In this document: piece after piece, positions 6,794 to 13,885 of the stretch
How positions within the stretch are numbered: position 1 is the first letter of the stretch
Layout: each line of letters begins with the position of its first letter
Source of the DNA: Gracilimonas sp040904925
Lineage (GTDB): Bacteria > Bacteroidota > Rhodothermia > Balneolales > Balneolaceae
NCBI GenBank assembly: GCA_040904925.1
Contig: JBBDSP010000029.1
Location: 1-14,929 of the forward strand
Direction: 5' to 3'
Length of the DNA stretch: 14,929 nt
Translations under genes and position numbers: made by a program
The notes under the pieces: model-generated
Seen by the model: the letters and a program-made list of their open reading frames with translations, nothing else
Databases searched by the model: none
What the model was told of the DNA's origin: nothing

Positions 6794-7132
6794 TTAAAAG
6801 TCTAATCCACCATCGCGGGCGCCATCAGCTGCAGCCTTCACGATGCCATGATATTTATAACCGCTACGGTCAAATACCACTTTATTAATTCCTTTGTCCT
6901 GAGCAAGTTTTGCAAGATCAGCACCGGCTTCTTTAGCATTATCAACACCAGTTTCAGCTTTCGAAGCTGCTACTGTTGCACCTGCCAGATCATCGATCAA
7001 TTGCAGATAGGTAAATTTATTGCTTTTGAAGATGCTCAATCTTGGACGTTCAGCCGTTCCTTTTACAGTAGAACGAATGCGACGTCTGATCTTATTTCTT
7101 CGCTCAGTTTTTTTCTTTTGTTTCTTATTCAT
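6794..7132 (-). CDS. rplR: 50S ribosomal protein L18
   Basis: L18 brings 5S rRNA into the large subunit with L5. The 112 residues are slightly below the common length of about 117. The very basic N-terminus (about 1-23) is followed by GTAERPRLSIFKSNKFTYLQ (25-44), the 5S rRNA binding region. The C-terminal VVFDRSGYKYHGIVKAAADG (85-104) and final GLDF are typical. The ATG has AAGGA 8 bases upstream formed at the rplF stop. rpsE follows after 17 bases. Confidence 0.97.
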   Translation of the reverse strand: MNKKQKKKTERRNKIRRRIRSTVKGTAERPRLSIFKSNKFTYLQLIDDLAGATVAASKAETGVDNAKEAGADLAKLAQDKGINKVVFDRSGYKYHGIVKAAADGARDGGLDF

Positions 7133-7144
7133 TTTTCAAATCCT

Positions 7145-7699
7145 TTATTTAGCAGCTGATTTACCGGCCTTACGACGAACCTGCTCACCAAGATATCTGA
7201 TACCTTTTCCTTTGTACGGTTCAGGTTTTCTGAAAGATCTTAATTTGGCGGCAACCTGACCAACCATTTCCTTATCAACACCTGTAATAATAAGAATAGG
7301 ATTCTTACTGGTTTTAGTGTCAACCTCTAATGTAATTCCCTCAGGAGGTACAAAGAAAATAGGATGTGAATAACCAAGGTTGAGTTCTAGTACATCACCA
7401 CTTAGGGATGCACGAAAACCAACACCAATGATTTCTAATTTTTTAGTATACCCTTCCGAAACTCCAACAACTGCGTTATTAATTAAAGCACGAAACAGAC
7501 CATGCAACGCACGGTTTGATTTCTCATCGTTACTTCTCTTAATAATGAGTTCATTCTCACTTTTTTCTATAGAAATGTTTGGATGAATACGGAGCGTATT
7601 GGTGCCTTTTTCGCCTTTAAAAGTTGCAATATTATCAGCGTTGATGCTGAAATCAACTTTATCAGAAATAGGTACCGGTAGATTTCCAATTCGTGACAT
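7145..7699 (-). CDS. rplF: 50S ribosomal protein L6
   Basis: L6 lies near the sarcin-ricin loop and the factor-binding site and is needed late in 50S assembly. The 184 residues contain the two tandem L6 folds (about 11-82 and 90-165). MSRIGNLPVPI, LEIIGVGFRASLSGDVLELN (about 88-107) and RKPEPYKGKGIRYLGE (157-172) are diagnostic. The C-terminus is basic (RRKAGKSAAK). No clear Shine-Dalgarno element precedes the ATG. Its stop TAA abuts the AGGAT site used by rplR. Confidence 0.98.
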   Translation of the reverse strand: MSRIGNLPVPISDKVDFSINADNIATFKGEKGTNTLRIHPNISIEKSENELIIKRSNDEKSNRALHGLFRALINNAVVGVSEGYTKKLEIIGVGFRASLSGDVLELNLGYSHPIFFVPPEGITLEVDTKTSKNPILIITGVDKEMVGQVAAKLRSFRKPEPYKGKGIRYLGEQVRRKAGKSAAK

Positions 7700-7717
7700 A
7701 GTTCTAAAAACTGTTTA

Positions 7718-8110
7718 TTAATAAATGGTGCACAATATCTCGCCGCCTACATTAAGCTTGCGAGCTTCTTTATCGGTCATTACACCTTTTGATGTTGAAA
7801 GTATCACAATACCCAATCCGTTTTGAGAACGGGGAACACTGTCTCCGCCTTCATAAACTCTAAGACCGGGTTTTGATAGTCTTTTCATACTGCGGATTAC
7901 AGGATGTCCGTATGAATCATATTTCAGAAACATCCGGATAATACCTTGCTTTCCGTCTTCAATATCTATGTATTTCGAGATATACCCTTTGTCTGCCAGG
8001 ATCTTTGTCATGGCTCGCTTCAGTTTAGAAGCGGGGATATCTACTCTGCGATGCCCGGCTTGTTGGGCATTTCTAATTCTTGTCAAATAATCTGCAATAG
8101 GATCTGTCAT
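7718..8110 (-). CDS. rpsH: 30S ribosomal protein S8
   Basis: S8 is a primary binder of 16S rRNA helix 21 and organises the platform. The 130 residues fit the family. MTDPIADYLTRIRNAQQAGH at the N-terminus and GLGIVILSTSKGVMTDKEAR near 98-117, ending GGEILCTIY, are diagnostic. In E. coli S8 represses the spc operon by binding mRNA near rplE. No S8-site-like structured leader is evident here, though a coding-region site cannot be excluded by eye. AAGGA lies unusually close, 4 bases before the ATG. Confidence 0.98.
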   Translation of the reverse strand: MTDPIADYLTRIRNAQQAGHRRVDIPASKLKRAMTKILADKGYISKYIDIEDGKQGIIRMFLKYDSYGHPVIRSMKRLSKPGLRVYEGGDSVPRSQNGLGIVILSTSKGVMTDKEARKLNVGGEILCTIY

Positions 8111-8127
8111 CGATTCCTTAGTTAAAT

Positions 8128-8397
8128 TTACCAGCTTGCTTTTCGAACGCCTGGAATCTTACCAGCAAGGGCAAGTTCACGAAATTTGATTCGTGAAATT
8201 CCATATTTACCTACATATCCACGACTTCTGCCGGTGATATTACATCGGTTACGAACCCGGGTAGGGCTGGCATCGCGAGGTAATTTTTGCAGGCCTTCAT
8301 AATCGCCAGCTTCTTTGAGCTTACGACGTTTTTCAGCGTACTTTTCTACAGTTTCTTTTCTTTTTTCGTTACGTGCTATCCAAGCTTTCTTAGCCAT
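8128..8397 (-). CDS. rpsN: 30S ribosomal protein S14, long zinc-free form
   Basis: S14 binds in the head of the small subunit near S3 and S10. The 89-residue length marks the long (C-minus) form; the short zinc form has about 61. The C-terminal signature NRCNITGRSRGYVGKYGISR is clear. At the four positions where the zinc form has cysteines, with spacing 2-12-2, this protein has Cys52, Thr55, Ser68 and Lys71, so it cannot form the usual ribbon. The ATG has AAGGA 9 bases upstream, built on the rplE stop. rpsH follows after 17 bases. Confidence 0.98.
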   Translation of the reverse strand: MAKKAWIARNEKRKETVEKYAEKRRKLKEAGDYEGLQKLPRDASPTRVRNRCNITGRSRGYVGKYGISRIKFRELALAGKIPGVRKASW

Positions 8398-8409
8398 AAT
8401 AGAATTTCC

Positions 8410-8961
8410 TTAGTTTCTCGTTTGAAATGGCATTCCAAAGTGCTTAAGCAAGGCATAAGCTTCTTCATCATTTTCAGCAGAGGTTACAAAAGTAATATCC
8501 ATACCGTGTACTTTTGAAACTTTGTCTGTATCTATTTCCGGAAATATCGTGTGTTCCTGAATACCCATGGTATAATTACCACGGCCATCAAAACTCTTAT
8601 CCGGCACTCCCTGGAAATCACGTGTTCTTGGCAATGCCAAGTTCACAAGGCGATCCAGAAATTCAAACATAATACGTTGACGAAGGGTAACTTTACAGCC
8701 AATTGGCATTCCTTCACGCAACTTAAAGTTTGATATAGATTTTTTTGCCTTAGTTGTAACCGGCTGCTGACCGGTTATTGCGGCTACGTTATCTACAACC
8801 GTGTCTAAAACCTTCTTATCGGTTATAGCATCACCTACGCCTACATTAATTACAATTTTCTGAAGTTTGGGTATGGCCATTGGGTTTTCATACTCAAACT
8901 CTTCGCGCAATTTTTCGCGAATTTCATCTTTGTACTGTATATATAATCTTGCTTCAGCCAT
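8410..8961 (-). CDS. rplE: 50S ribosomal protein L5
   Basis: L5 binds 5S rRNA with L18 in the central protuberance and contacts P-site tRNA. The 183 residues are of usual length. The block MAIPKLQKIVINVGVG (about 28-43), the TGQQPVTTKAKKSIS segment (63-77) and GIQEHTIFPEID (133-144) are diagnostic. Its stop TAA runs directly into the rpsN ribosome binding site (TAAGGAA). Upstream of its own ATG is only a weak purine stretch, AGAGAAA. Confidence 0.98.
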   Translation of the reverse strand: MAEARLYIQYKDEIREKLREEFEYENPMAIPKLQKIVINVGVGDAITDKKVLDTVVDNVAAITGQQPVTTKAKKSISNFKLREGMPIGCKVTLRQRIMFEFLDRLVNLALPRTRDFQGVPDKSFDGRGNYTMGIQEHTIFPEIDTDKVSKVHGMDITFVTSAENDEEAYALLKHFGMPFQTRN

Positions 8962-8976
8962 TGCTATTTCTCTGCG

Positions 8977-9330
8977 TTATTTATCCAGCATTTCGCCACT
9001 TGTCTTGGCGTATCGAACCCAACGGCCTTTGCCGTCTTCTTCAATTCGTTTACGACCAATACGGGTAGGCTCATCAGTAGTAGGATCAATTACCATCACA
9101 TTTGAAATGTGTACAGATCCTTCTTTTTTGAGACGCCCACCTTGTGGGTTATCCTGAGTTGGCTTTTCATGATGGGTTTTCATGTTTATTCCCTCAACGA
9201 GCACACGCTCTTTTTTAGGGAACACCATCAATACACGGCCTCTTTTTCCTTTATCGTTACCGGCTATAACTAATACGTTATCGCCTTTCTTAACGTGTAA
9301 TTTCTTTTGTTTATTGAACCTGCGTGGCAT
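8977..9330 (-). CDS. rplX: 50S ribosomal protein L24
   Basis: L24 is an assembly-initiator protein that binds the 5' region of 23S rRNA and sits near the tunnel exit. The 117 residues include a KOW motif in the segment VKKGDNVLVIAGNDKGKRGR (about 13-32). The following VLVEGINMKTHHEKPTQDNP (43-62) and GSVHISNVMVIDP are typical. The C-terminus after about residue 85 is charged, containing GRKRIEEDGKGRWVRYAK. AAGGA lies 8 bases before the ATG. rplE follows after 15 bases. Confidence 0.97.
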   Translation of the reverse strand: MPRRFNKQKKLHVKKGDNVLVIAGNDKGKRGRVLMVFPKKERVLVEGINMKTHHEKPTQDNPQGGRLKKEGSVHISNVMVIDPTTDEPTRIGRKRIEEDGKGRWVRYAKTSGEMLDK

Positions 9331-9345
9331 ACTCTAATTCCTTTT

Positions 9346-9714
9346 TTAAAGTACTTCCGGTGCAAGCGACACGATTCTCATGAAGCTTTTTTCACGAAGT
9401 TCTCTGGCCACCGGGCCAAAAATACGTGTACCTACCGGTTCTTGATCTTTGTTAATAATAACCGCAGCATTTTCATCAAAACGGATATAACTACCATCTC
9501 GTCTGCGGAACTCTTTTCTTGTTCTGACAATAACAGCTTTTACAACTTCGCCTTTTTTGACGTTGCCACCTGGTATTGCAGTTTTTACAGATGCGGATAT
9601 CAAATCACCAACTCGTGCATATCGTCGTTTGGAATCTCCCAAAACTTTGATACACATCAGCTTTCTGGCGCCGCTGTTATCTGCTACATTTAATGTCGTA
9701 TTCGTTTGAACCAT
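9346..9714 (-). CDS. rplN: 50S ribosomal protein L14
   Basis: L14 binds at the subunit interface, contacts 16S rRNA in an intersubunit bridge and is the docking site for the silencing factor RsfS. The 122 residues are exactly the common length. VQTNTTLNVADNSGARKLMC at the N-terminus and ENAAVIINKDQEPVGTRIFG (about 80-99) are diagnostic. TAGGA lies 7 bases before the ATG. It opens the spc block, but the 24-base gap after rpsQ suggests the same transcript. Confidence 0.98.
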   Translation of the reverse strand: MVQTNTTLNVADNSGARKLMCIKVLGDSKRRYARVGDLISASVKTAIPGGNVKKGEVVKAVIVRTRKEFRRRDGSYIRFDENAAVIINKDQEPVGTRIFGPVARELREKSFMRIVSLAPEVL

Positions 9715-9738
9715 CGCTAATTCCTAATGCTCTATTCG

Positions 9739-10002
9739 TTACTTAGCTTTCTCGACGATTTCAACCAATCGCCATGATTTACGCTTTGATAGTGGTCTTG
9801 TAGACATGATGTGTACTTTGTCACCGATATTTGCTTCGTTATTCTCATCGTGTGCCATGTACTTGGTTGTCTTGGTAATGTACTTTCCATAAATGGAATG
9901 TTTTACCTGACGATCTACTGCAACCGTTATGCTTTTGTCCATGCGGTTACTCACCACATGTCCAACTCTTTCTCGTCTTCGGGCTCTTTCTGTTTGTGCC
10001 AT
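9739..10002 (-). CDS. rpsQ: 30S ribosomal protein S17
   Basis: S17 is a primary 16S rRNA binding protein with an OB fold, needed for early assembly of the 30S body. The 87 residues match the usual length. The block GHVVSNRMDKSITVAVDR (about 14-31) and the later HIMSTRPLSKRKSWRLVEIVE (64-84, abbreviated here) are diagnostic. An AAGGA element lies 10 bases upstream of the ATG. The gene ends the S10 block; rplN begins after 24 bases, a gap too short to hold a separate promoter with leader. Confidence 0.97.
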   Translation of the reverse strand: MAQTERARRRERVGHVVSNRMDKSITVAVDRQVKHSIYGKYITKTTKYMAHDENNEANIGDKVHIMSTRPLSKRKSWRLVEIVEKAK

Positions 10003-10022
10003 AGTGTTTAAATCCTTATTGC

Positions 10023-10220
10023 TTATTCAGCACTACTTTTTTCTTTAATGATAGTTACCAATCGAGCAACTTCTCTTCGGTGGTTTCTTAATCTGGCCGG
10101 GTTTTCAAGCTGACCTGTTACTGATTTAGTAAACCGAAGGTTTTGTAATGCATCACGTTCATCTTTCAAACGTGCTTCTAATTCAGTAAGTGTTAAATCT
10201 CTTAATTCGTGTGCTTTCAT
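10023..10220 (-). CDS. rpmC: 50S ribosomal protein L29
   Basis: L29 is a small helical hairpin at the tunnel exit next to L23. The 65 residues are of standard length. The start MKAHELRDLTLTELEARL and the central LRFTKSVTGQLENPARLR (about 28-45) are typical. The ATG is only one base after the rplP stop and lies 4 bases from a strong GGGAGGA site inside the last rplP codons. rpsQ follows after 20 bases. Confidence 0.97.
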   Translation of the reverse strand: MKAHELRDLTLTELEARLKDERDALQNLRFTKSVTGQLENPARLRNHRREVARLVTIIKEKSSAE

Positions 10221-10221
10221 C

Positions 10222-10644
10222 TTATCCTCCCTGATAGTCTCTTCGGACTATGAATTTTGTTTTAATAGGAAGTTTGTGAGCAGCACGTCTCAATGCCTCT
10301 TTTGCACTTTCCTCATTCACACCGGAAATTTCAAACAAAATACGCCCGGGTTTTACTACAGCTACCCAGTGATCCAAAGCACCTTTACCTTTACCCATTC
10401 GGGTTTCAGCAGGTTTGCTTGTCATTGGTCTGTCCGGAAAAATTCGTATAAATGTCTGTCCATCACGTTGTAATGAACGAGCAATAGCAATACGGCAAGC
10501 TTCAATTTGGCGTGAAGTTATGAACTTTGGCTCCATGGCTTTCAGTCCAAAATCACCAAAGTTGATAACATGTCCGCGCTGTGTGTTGCCTTTGAGTTTG
10601 TCGCGATGGACACGGCGTCTCTGAACTCGTTTTGGTTCTAACAT
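10222..10644 (-). CDS. rplP: 50S ribosomal protein L16
   Basis: L16 helps position the A-site tRNA elbow and is needed late in large-subunit assembly. The 140 residues match the family. The N-terminus MLEPKRVQRRRVHR, the central FIRIFPDRPMTSKPAETRMG (about 65-84) and the following KGKGALDHWVAVVKPGRILFE are diagnostic. Arg82 in TRMGKGKG corresponds to the arginine hydroxylated in E. coli L16. The last codons, GGA GGA TAA, also provide the ribosome binding site for rpmC, which starts one base after the stop. That implies tight coupling of L16 and L29. Confidence 0.98.
   Translation of the reverse strand: MLEPKRVQRRRVHRDKLKGNTQRGHVINFGDFGLKAMEPKFITSRQIEACRIAIARSLQRDGQTFIRIFPDRPMTSKPAETRMGKGKGALDHWVAVVKPGRILFEISGVNEESAKEALRRAAHKLPIKTKFIVRRDYQGG
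10225..10231 (-). promoter_or_regulatory. Ribosome binding site of rpmC inside the 3' end of rplP
   Basis: The sequence GGGAGGA is made by the last Gln-Gly-Gly codons of rplP and lies 4 bases before the rpmC ATG. It is the strongest Shine-Dalgarno match in the window. The terminal GlyGly of L16 may be held partly by this second role. Confidence 0.75.
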
Positions 10645-10661
10645 CGTTTAACTATTATTTT

Positions 10662-11411
10662 TTAAGATCGATTTCTATTTCTGCTGCGACGACGACTTCT
10701 TTTTCCTTTGTCATCTCCGCCTCTTCTGTTTCCACGACCGGAGTCAGAATCTCTTCCGGATTGTGTTCCAGGAGTCAAATCAACATCACCAATAATTTCA
10801 CCTTTATATATCCAGACTGTCACCCCAATTGAACCGTAAATGGTATTTGAAGTGGATGCTGAATAATCAATATCAGCCCGAAGTGTATGTAGTGGAACCT
10901 GGCCTTCTTTATACTGTTCCGTTCTCGCCATTTCAGCACCACCAAGTCGTCCGGCACAACGTACCTTAATACCTTTGGCTCCCATTCTCATTGCTGAAGA
11001 AATCGCTGTTTTCATAGCTCTTCGGAATGAAACCCTGGCTTGTAACTGCTGAGCAATATTCTGTGCAACCAAACTTGCGTCAAGCTCAGGTCGTTTGATC
11101 TCACTTACATTGATCTGTACTTCTTTGCTGGTAATTTTCTTAAGCTCTTCACGCAGCAGTTCAATTTGCTCTCCGCCTTTCCCAATAATAACACCGGGTC
11201 GGCTTGTTCTTAGCGTAAGCAAAATTCGCTTTGGTGTACGCTCAATAATTACGTTAGAAAGACCACCGTTACGGAGTCTTGTATGCAAATATTCACGAAG
11301 CTTTTCATCTTCAATGATGAGAGCAGGCTGATTTTCTTCTGAAAACCAGTTGGAATCCCATCCGCGAATAATGCCTAATCTAAAACCAGTTGGATTTGTT
11401 TTTTGTCCCAA
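10662..11411 (-). CDS. rpsC: 30S ribosomal protein S3, with TTG start and basic C-terminal tail
   Basis: S3 lies at the mRNA entry site of the small subunit and shares in helicase activity with S4 and S5. The 249 residues include an N-terminal KH type 2 domain with the GVIIGKGG loop at 73-80, then the S3 C-terminal domain (about 120-211). The conserved start motif MGQKTNPTGFRLG is read from a TTG codon. The rplV stop TAA is in the same frame five codons upstream and no ATG lies between, so the start is forced by homology and frame. Residues from about 212 form a Gly/Ser/Arg/Asp-rich, probably disordered tail ending in alternating Arg, Ser and Asn. No clear Shine-Dalgarno sequence precedes the TTG. 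Confidence 0.96.
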   Translation of the reverse strand: MGQKTNPTGFRLGIIRGWDSNWFSEENQPALIIEDEKLREYLHTRLRNGGLSNVIIERTPKRILLTLRTSRPGVIIGKGGEQIELLREELKKITSKEVQINVSEIKRPELDASLVAQNIAQQLQARVSFRRAMKTAISSAMRMGAKGIKVRCAGRLGGAEMARTEQYKEGQVPLHTLRADIDYSASTSNTIYGSIGVTVWIYKGEIIGDVDLTPGTQSGRDSDSGRGNRRGGDDKGKRSRRRSRNRNRS

Positions 11412-11423
11412 GGTATTGTTCGT

Positions 11424-11801
11424 TTATTCGTTTACACTTTCTTGATCACGCTTGGCCACTTTTACTGTAATATGGCATGAGCGTTTGTTTATACGATGAG
11501 CTCTTCCCATCGGTGCCGGTTGAATTCTTTTTAGCGTTACGCCTTCATCAACATAAATTTCTTTAACTATAAGGTCTTCATTATCGAAGCGCTCTTCCTG
11601 AAATTTATCACGTAAATTTGCAGCAGCTGACTTGATCACTTTAATCACATCTTCTGCAGTTGCTTTTTTGGTGAACTCAAGTTGTTTAATCGCTTTTTCG
11701 ACTGTTTTACCACGTACAGCATCTACAACAAGGCGAACCTTGCGAGGAGCTTTCCTCAAATGCTTTTGTACTGCTCGTGCTTCTAATACTGGAGTATCCA
11801 T
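11424..11801 (-). CDS. rplV: 50S ribosomal protein L22
   Basis: L22 binds all domains of 23S rRNA, and its long beta-hairpin lines the exit tunnel at the constriction opposite L4. From the ATG at 11801 it is 125 residues. The core AVQKHLRKAPRKVRLVVDAV (about 10-29) is typical, and the hairpin with KRIQPAPMGRAHRINKRS lies at 91-108. An in-frame GTG one codon upstream (11804) is possible, but the ATG is preferred. GGAATTAAG precedes it as a weak binding site. The gene ends 12 bases before the unusual TTG start of rpsC, in the same reading frame. Confidence 0.96.
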   Translation of the reverse strand: MDTPVLEARAVQKHLRKAPRKVRLVVDAVRGKTVEKAIKQLEFTKKATAEDVIKVIKSAAANLRDKFQEERFDNEDLIVKEIYVDEGVTLKRIQPAPMGRAHRINKRSCHITVKVAKRDQESVNE

Positions 11802-11818
11802 CACTTAATTCCGATTAA

Positions 11819-12091
11819 TTATTTTGCTGCTTTTTTCAATGGGTGACCACGAAACGTTCTCGTAGGTGCAAATTCACCTAACTTATGGCCTACCATATTT
11901 TCAGTTATAAACACAGGGATAAATTGTTTACCGTTGTGTACTGCAAGTGTCAATCCCATAAAATCAGGAGTAACCATAGAACTTCGTGACCAGGTTTTGA
12001 TCACTTTCTTGCTTCCACTTTCCTGTGCTTCATCGATTTTACGCTGAAGCTTGTAGTAAACAAAAGGCCCTTTTTTCAGTGAGCGTGGCAT
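11819..12091 (-). CDS. rpsS: 30S ribosomal protein S19
   Basis: S19 forms a pair with S13 in the head of the small subunit, close to the A-site tRNA, and contacts the large subunit across a bridge. The 90 residues match the family. The N-terminus MPRSLKKGPF and the C-terminal block MVGHKLGEFAPTRTFRGH (about 66-83) are diagnostic. It lies 10 bases after rplB and 17 before rplV. No clear Shine-Dalgarno element precedes the ATG, only the purine-rich AAGAA. Confidence 0.97.
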   Translation of the reverse strand: MPRSLKKGPFVYYKLQRKIDEAQESGSKKVIKTWSRSSMVTPDFMGLTLAVHNGKQFIPVFITENMVGHKLGEFAPTRTFRGHPLKKAAK

Positions 12092-12101
12092 ACGTTCTTA
12101 A

Positions 12102-12935
12102 TTATTTTTTCTTAGTTTTTCTTCTTCTTACGATATACTTAGAAGACAACTTATTCCGGTTTCTTGTCTTCTTACCTTTAGCAGACTGCCCCCAAGGTGA
12201 ACGAGGATGACCTCCGGAAGCCTTACCTTCTCCACCACCCATTGGGTGATCGACCGGGTTCATGGCAACTCCACGAGTTTGAGGTCTTCTTCCTTTCCAT
12301 CTGCTTCTACCCGCTTTCGCAATAGTAGTATTCATATGGTCAGGATTACTGGTTTGACCAACAGTTGCATAGCAAGAACCAAGAATCATTCTAACTTCAC
12401 CAGATGGAAGTTTTACACTTACATACTTTCCTTGCTTACCAAGCAACTGTGCTCCGGTACCTGCACTGCGGCAAAGTGTACCACCTTGCCCGGGCTTCAA
12501 TTCTATATTATGTATAAAAGTACCTGGAGGCATCTTGATCATCGGAAGTGCATTCCCTAAATCAGGTGCAGCACTCTCACCGGAGACAATCTGATCTCCA
12601 ACTTTCAATTTATTTGGAGCAAGAATATATCTTCTTTCGCCATCAGCATAAGCTACAAGTGCAATTCGTGCAGATCTATTGGGATCATACTCGATTGTTT
12701 GCACTATCGCCGGCACATCAAACTTGTGCCGTTTGAAATCGATGATACGATATCGGCGTTTATGCCCTCCGCCACGATGGCGAGAAGTTATACGTCCATG
12801 TCTGTTTCTACCACCGGATGAATGCTTTCCAGCCAATAAAGCTTTTAAAGGCTTATCAGTAGTTATCTCATCGAATACAGGCGCTATCCTGTGTCGAGTT
12901 CCCGGTGTAATTGGTTTTAATTTCCTAGTAGGCAT
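12102..12935 (-). CDS. rplB: 50S ribosomal protein L2
   Basis: L2 is one of the most conserved ribosomal proteins; it is needed for subunit joining and for a functional peptidyl transferase centre. The 277 residues are of the usual size. The N-terminal OB-like domain contains GRNRHGRITSRHRGGGHKRRYR (about 43-63, quoted only in part elsewhere). The C-terminal signature AMNPVDHPMGGGEGK includes His230, equivalent to the critical E. coli His229. The extreme C-terminus is strongly basic (RRRKTKKK). The ATG has AAGGA 10 bases upstream, formed from the rplW stop. rpsS follows after 10 bases. Confidence 0.98.
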   Translation of the reverse strand: MPTRKLKPITPGTRHRIAPVFDEITTDKPLKALLAGKHSSGGRNRHGRITSRHRGGGHKRRYRIIDFKRHKFDVPAIVQTIEYDPNRSARIALVAYADGERRYILAPNKLKVGDQIVSGESAAPDLGNALPMIKMPPGTFIHNIELKPGQGGTLCRSAGTGAQLLGKQGKYVSVKLPSGEVRMILGSCYATVGQTSNPDHMNTTIAKAGRSRWKGRRPQTRGVAMNPVDHPMGGGEGKASGGHPRSPWGQSAKGKKTRNRNKLSSKYIVRRRKTKKK

Positions 12936-12948
12936 TATTTTCTAATCC

Positions 12949-13236
12949 TTAAATTTCAGCAAAGAAATCAATTTCGCCTTCTTTGACAGTTACAATGGCT
13001 TTCTTCCAGACCTTAGTTCGGCCTGCCTGGTAACCGCTTCTTGTATATCTACCCTTCGGCTTCGAAGGCATGATCGCGGTATTAACCTTAGCCACTTTTA
13101 CCCCCGGATAAACAGCTTCAACAGCTTTCTTTATCTCAGGCTTAGTTGCGTTTTTAGCAACTTCAAATGTGTATTTTCCTTCTTCTTGAAGTCGGCTTAG
13201 TTTCTCAGTAATAACTGGTTTTATAATAACACTCAT
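12949..13236 (-). CDS. rplW: 50S ribosomal protein L23
   Basis: L23 sits at the tunnel exit and is the docking site for trigger factor and the signal recognition particle. The 95 residues match the family. The N-terminal SVIIKPVITEKLSRLQ is characteristic, as is the central loop with NTAIMPSKPKGRYTRSGYQ (about 52-70), which enters the tunnel wall. Its ATG overlaps the rplD stop by four bases, so translation is probably coupled to L4. It ends 13 bases before rplB, and its TAA forms part of the rplB ribosome binding site. Confidence 0.97.
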   Translation of the reverse strand: MSVIIKPVITEKLSRLQEEGKYTFEVAKNATKPEIKKAVEAVYPGVKVAKVNTAIMPSKPKGRYTRSGYQAGRTKVWKKAIVTVKEGEIDFFAEI

Positions 13237-13883
13237 GCTGCAGCCTCTTCAGTTTTTCCTTCAATGCTATTTTCCAATATTGCCACTGCGCTTTCCTGAA
13301 TCAGAATAATATCTGTGTTCATGATCTCGTATGTGTTTGGCTTATAGCCTTCCAATACCTGAACTTTAGGTATGTTGCGTGCAGACTTGTACACATTGCT
13401 ATCTGTTTCACTTGTCAAAATCATGACTTTCTTACCGGTAGCTTCAAATGCTGAAAGCATATCAGCTACTTGAGAAGTCTTTGGTTCGTCAAATGAAAAG
13501 TCTTGCACAACAATGATTCCTTCAGCAGTTGCTTTCAATGAAAGTGCTGACTTACGAGCCAGTTGGCGAGTTTTCTTATTCATTTTGAAGCCATAATCAC
13601 GTGGCTTAGGACCAAATACAGTTCCACCTTTTCTAAGCAAAGGAGACTTGATATCACCACGGCGAGCATTACCCGTTCCCTTTTGGCGATACATTTTCTT
13701 AGTACTTCCCTTTACCTCAGCACGCTCTTTTGTTTTCGCTGTACCTTGGCGCTTGTTGCCCAAGTGACGGCGAACATCTTCATACAAAACCACTTCATTA
13801 GGTTCTATTGCAAAGATTGCATCGCTGAGTTCAGCTTTCTTGCTACTTTTTGATCCGTCTATTTTATAAATATCTAATTTCAT
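13233..13883 (-). CDS. rplD: 50S ribosomal protein L4
   Basis: L4 has a globular domain on the surface of the large subunit and an extended loop that lines the exit tunnel next to L22. The 216 residues fit the family. The loop is seen at about 57-100, with MYRQKGTGNARRGD and GGTVFGPKPRDYGFK, the conserved segment in which macrolide-resistance changes occur in other bacteria. The C-terminal end is short and acidic-to-alanine (EEAAA). The stop TGA overlaps the rplW start by four bases (ATGA), a typical coupling arrangement. L4 is the autogenous repressor of the S10 operon in E. coli, but no corresponding leader is present here, so that role is doubtful in this organism. Confidence 0.98.
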   Translation of the reverse strand: MKLDIYKIDGSKSSKKAELSDAIFAIEPNEVVLYEDVRRHLGNKRQGTAKTKERAEVKGSTKKMYRQKGTGNARRGDIKSPLLRKGGTVFGPKPRDYGFKMNKKTRQLARKSALSLKATAEGIIVVQDFSFDEPKTSQVADMLSAFEATGKKVMILTSETDSNVYKSARNIPKVQVLEGYKPNTYEIMNTDIILIQESAVAILENSIEGKTEEAAA

Positions 13884-13885
13884 AA

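Noticed and set aside
11802..11804. GTG one codon upstream as the rplV start
   Set aside because: The adjacent ATG gives the expected N-terminus; the one-codon difference cannot be resolved by eye, and ATG is preferred.
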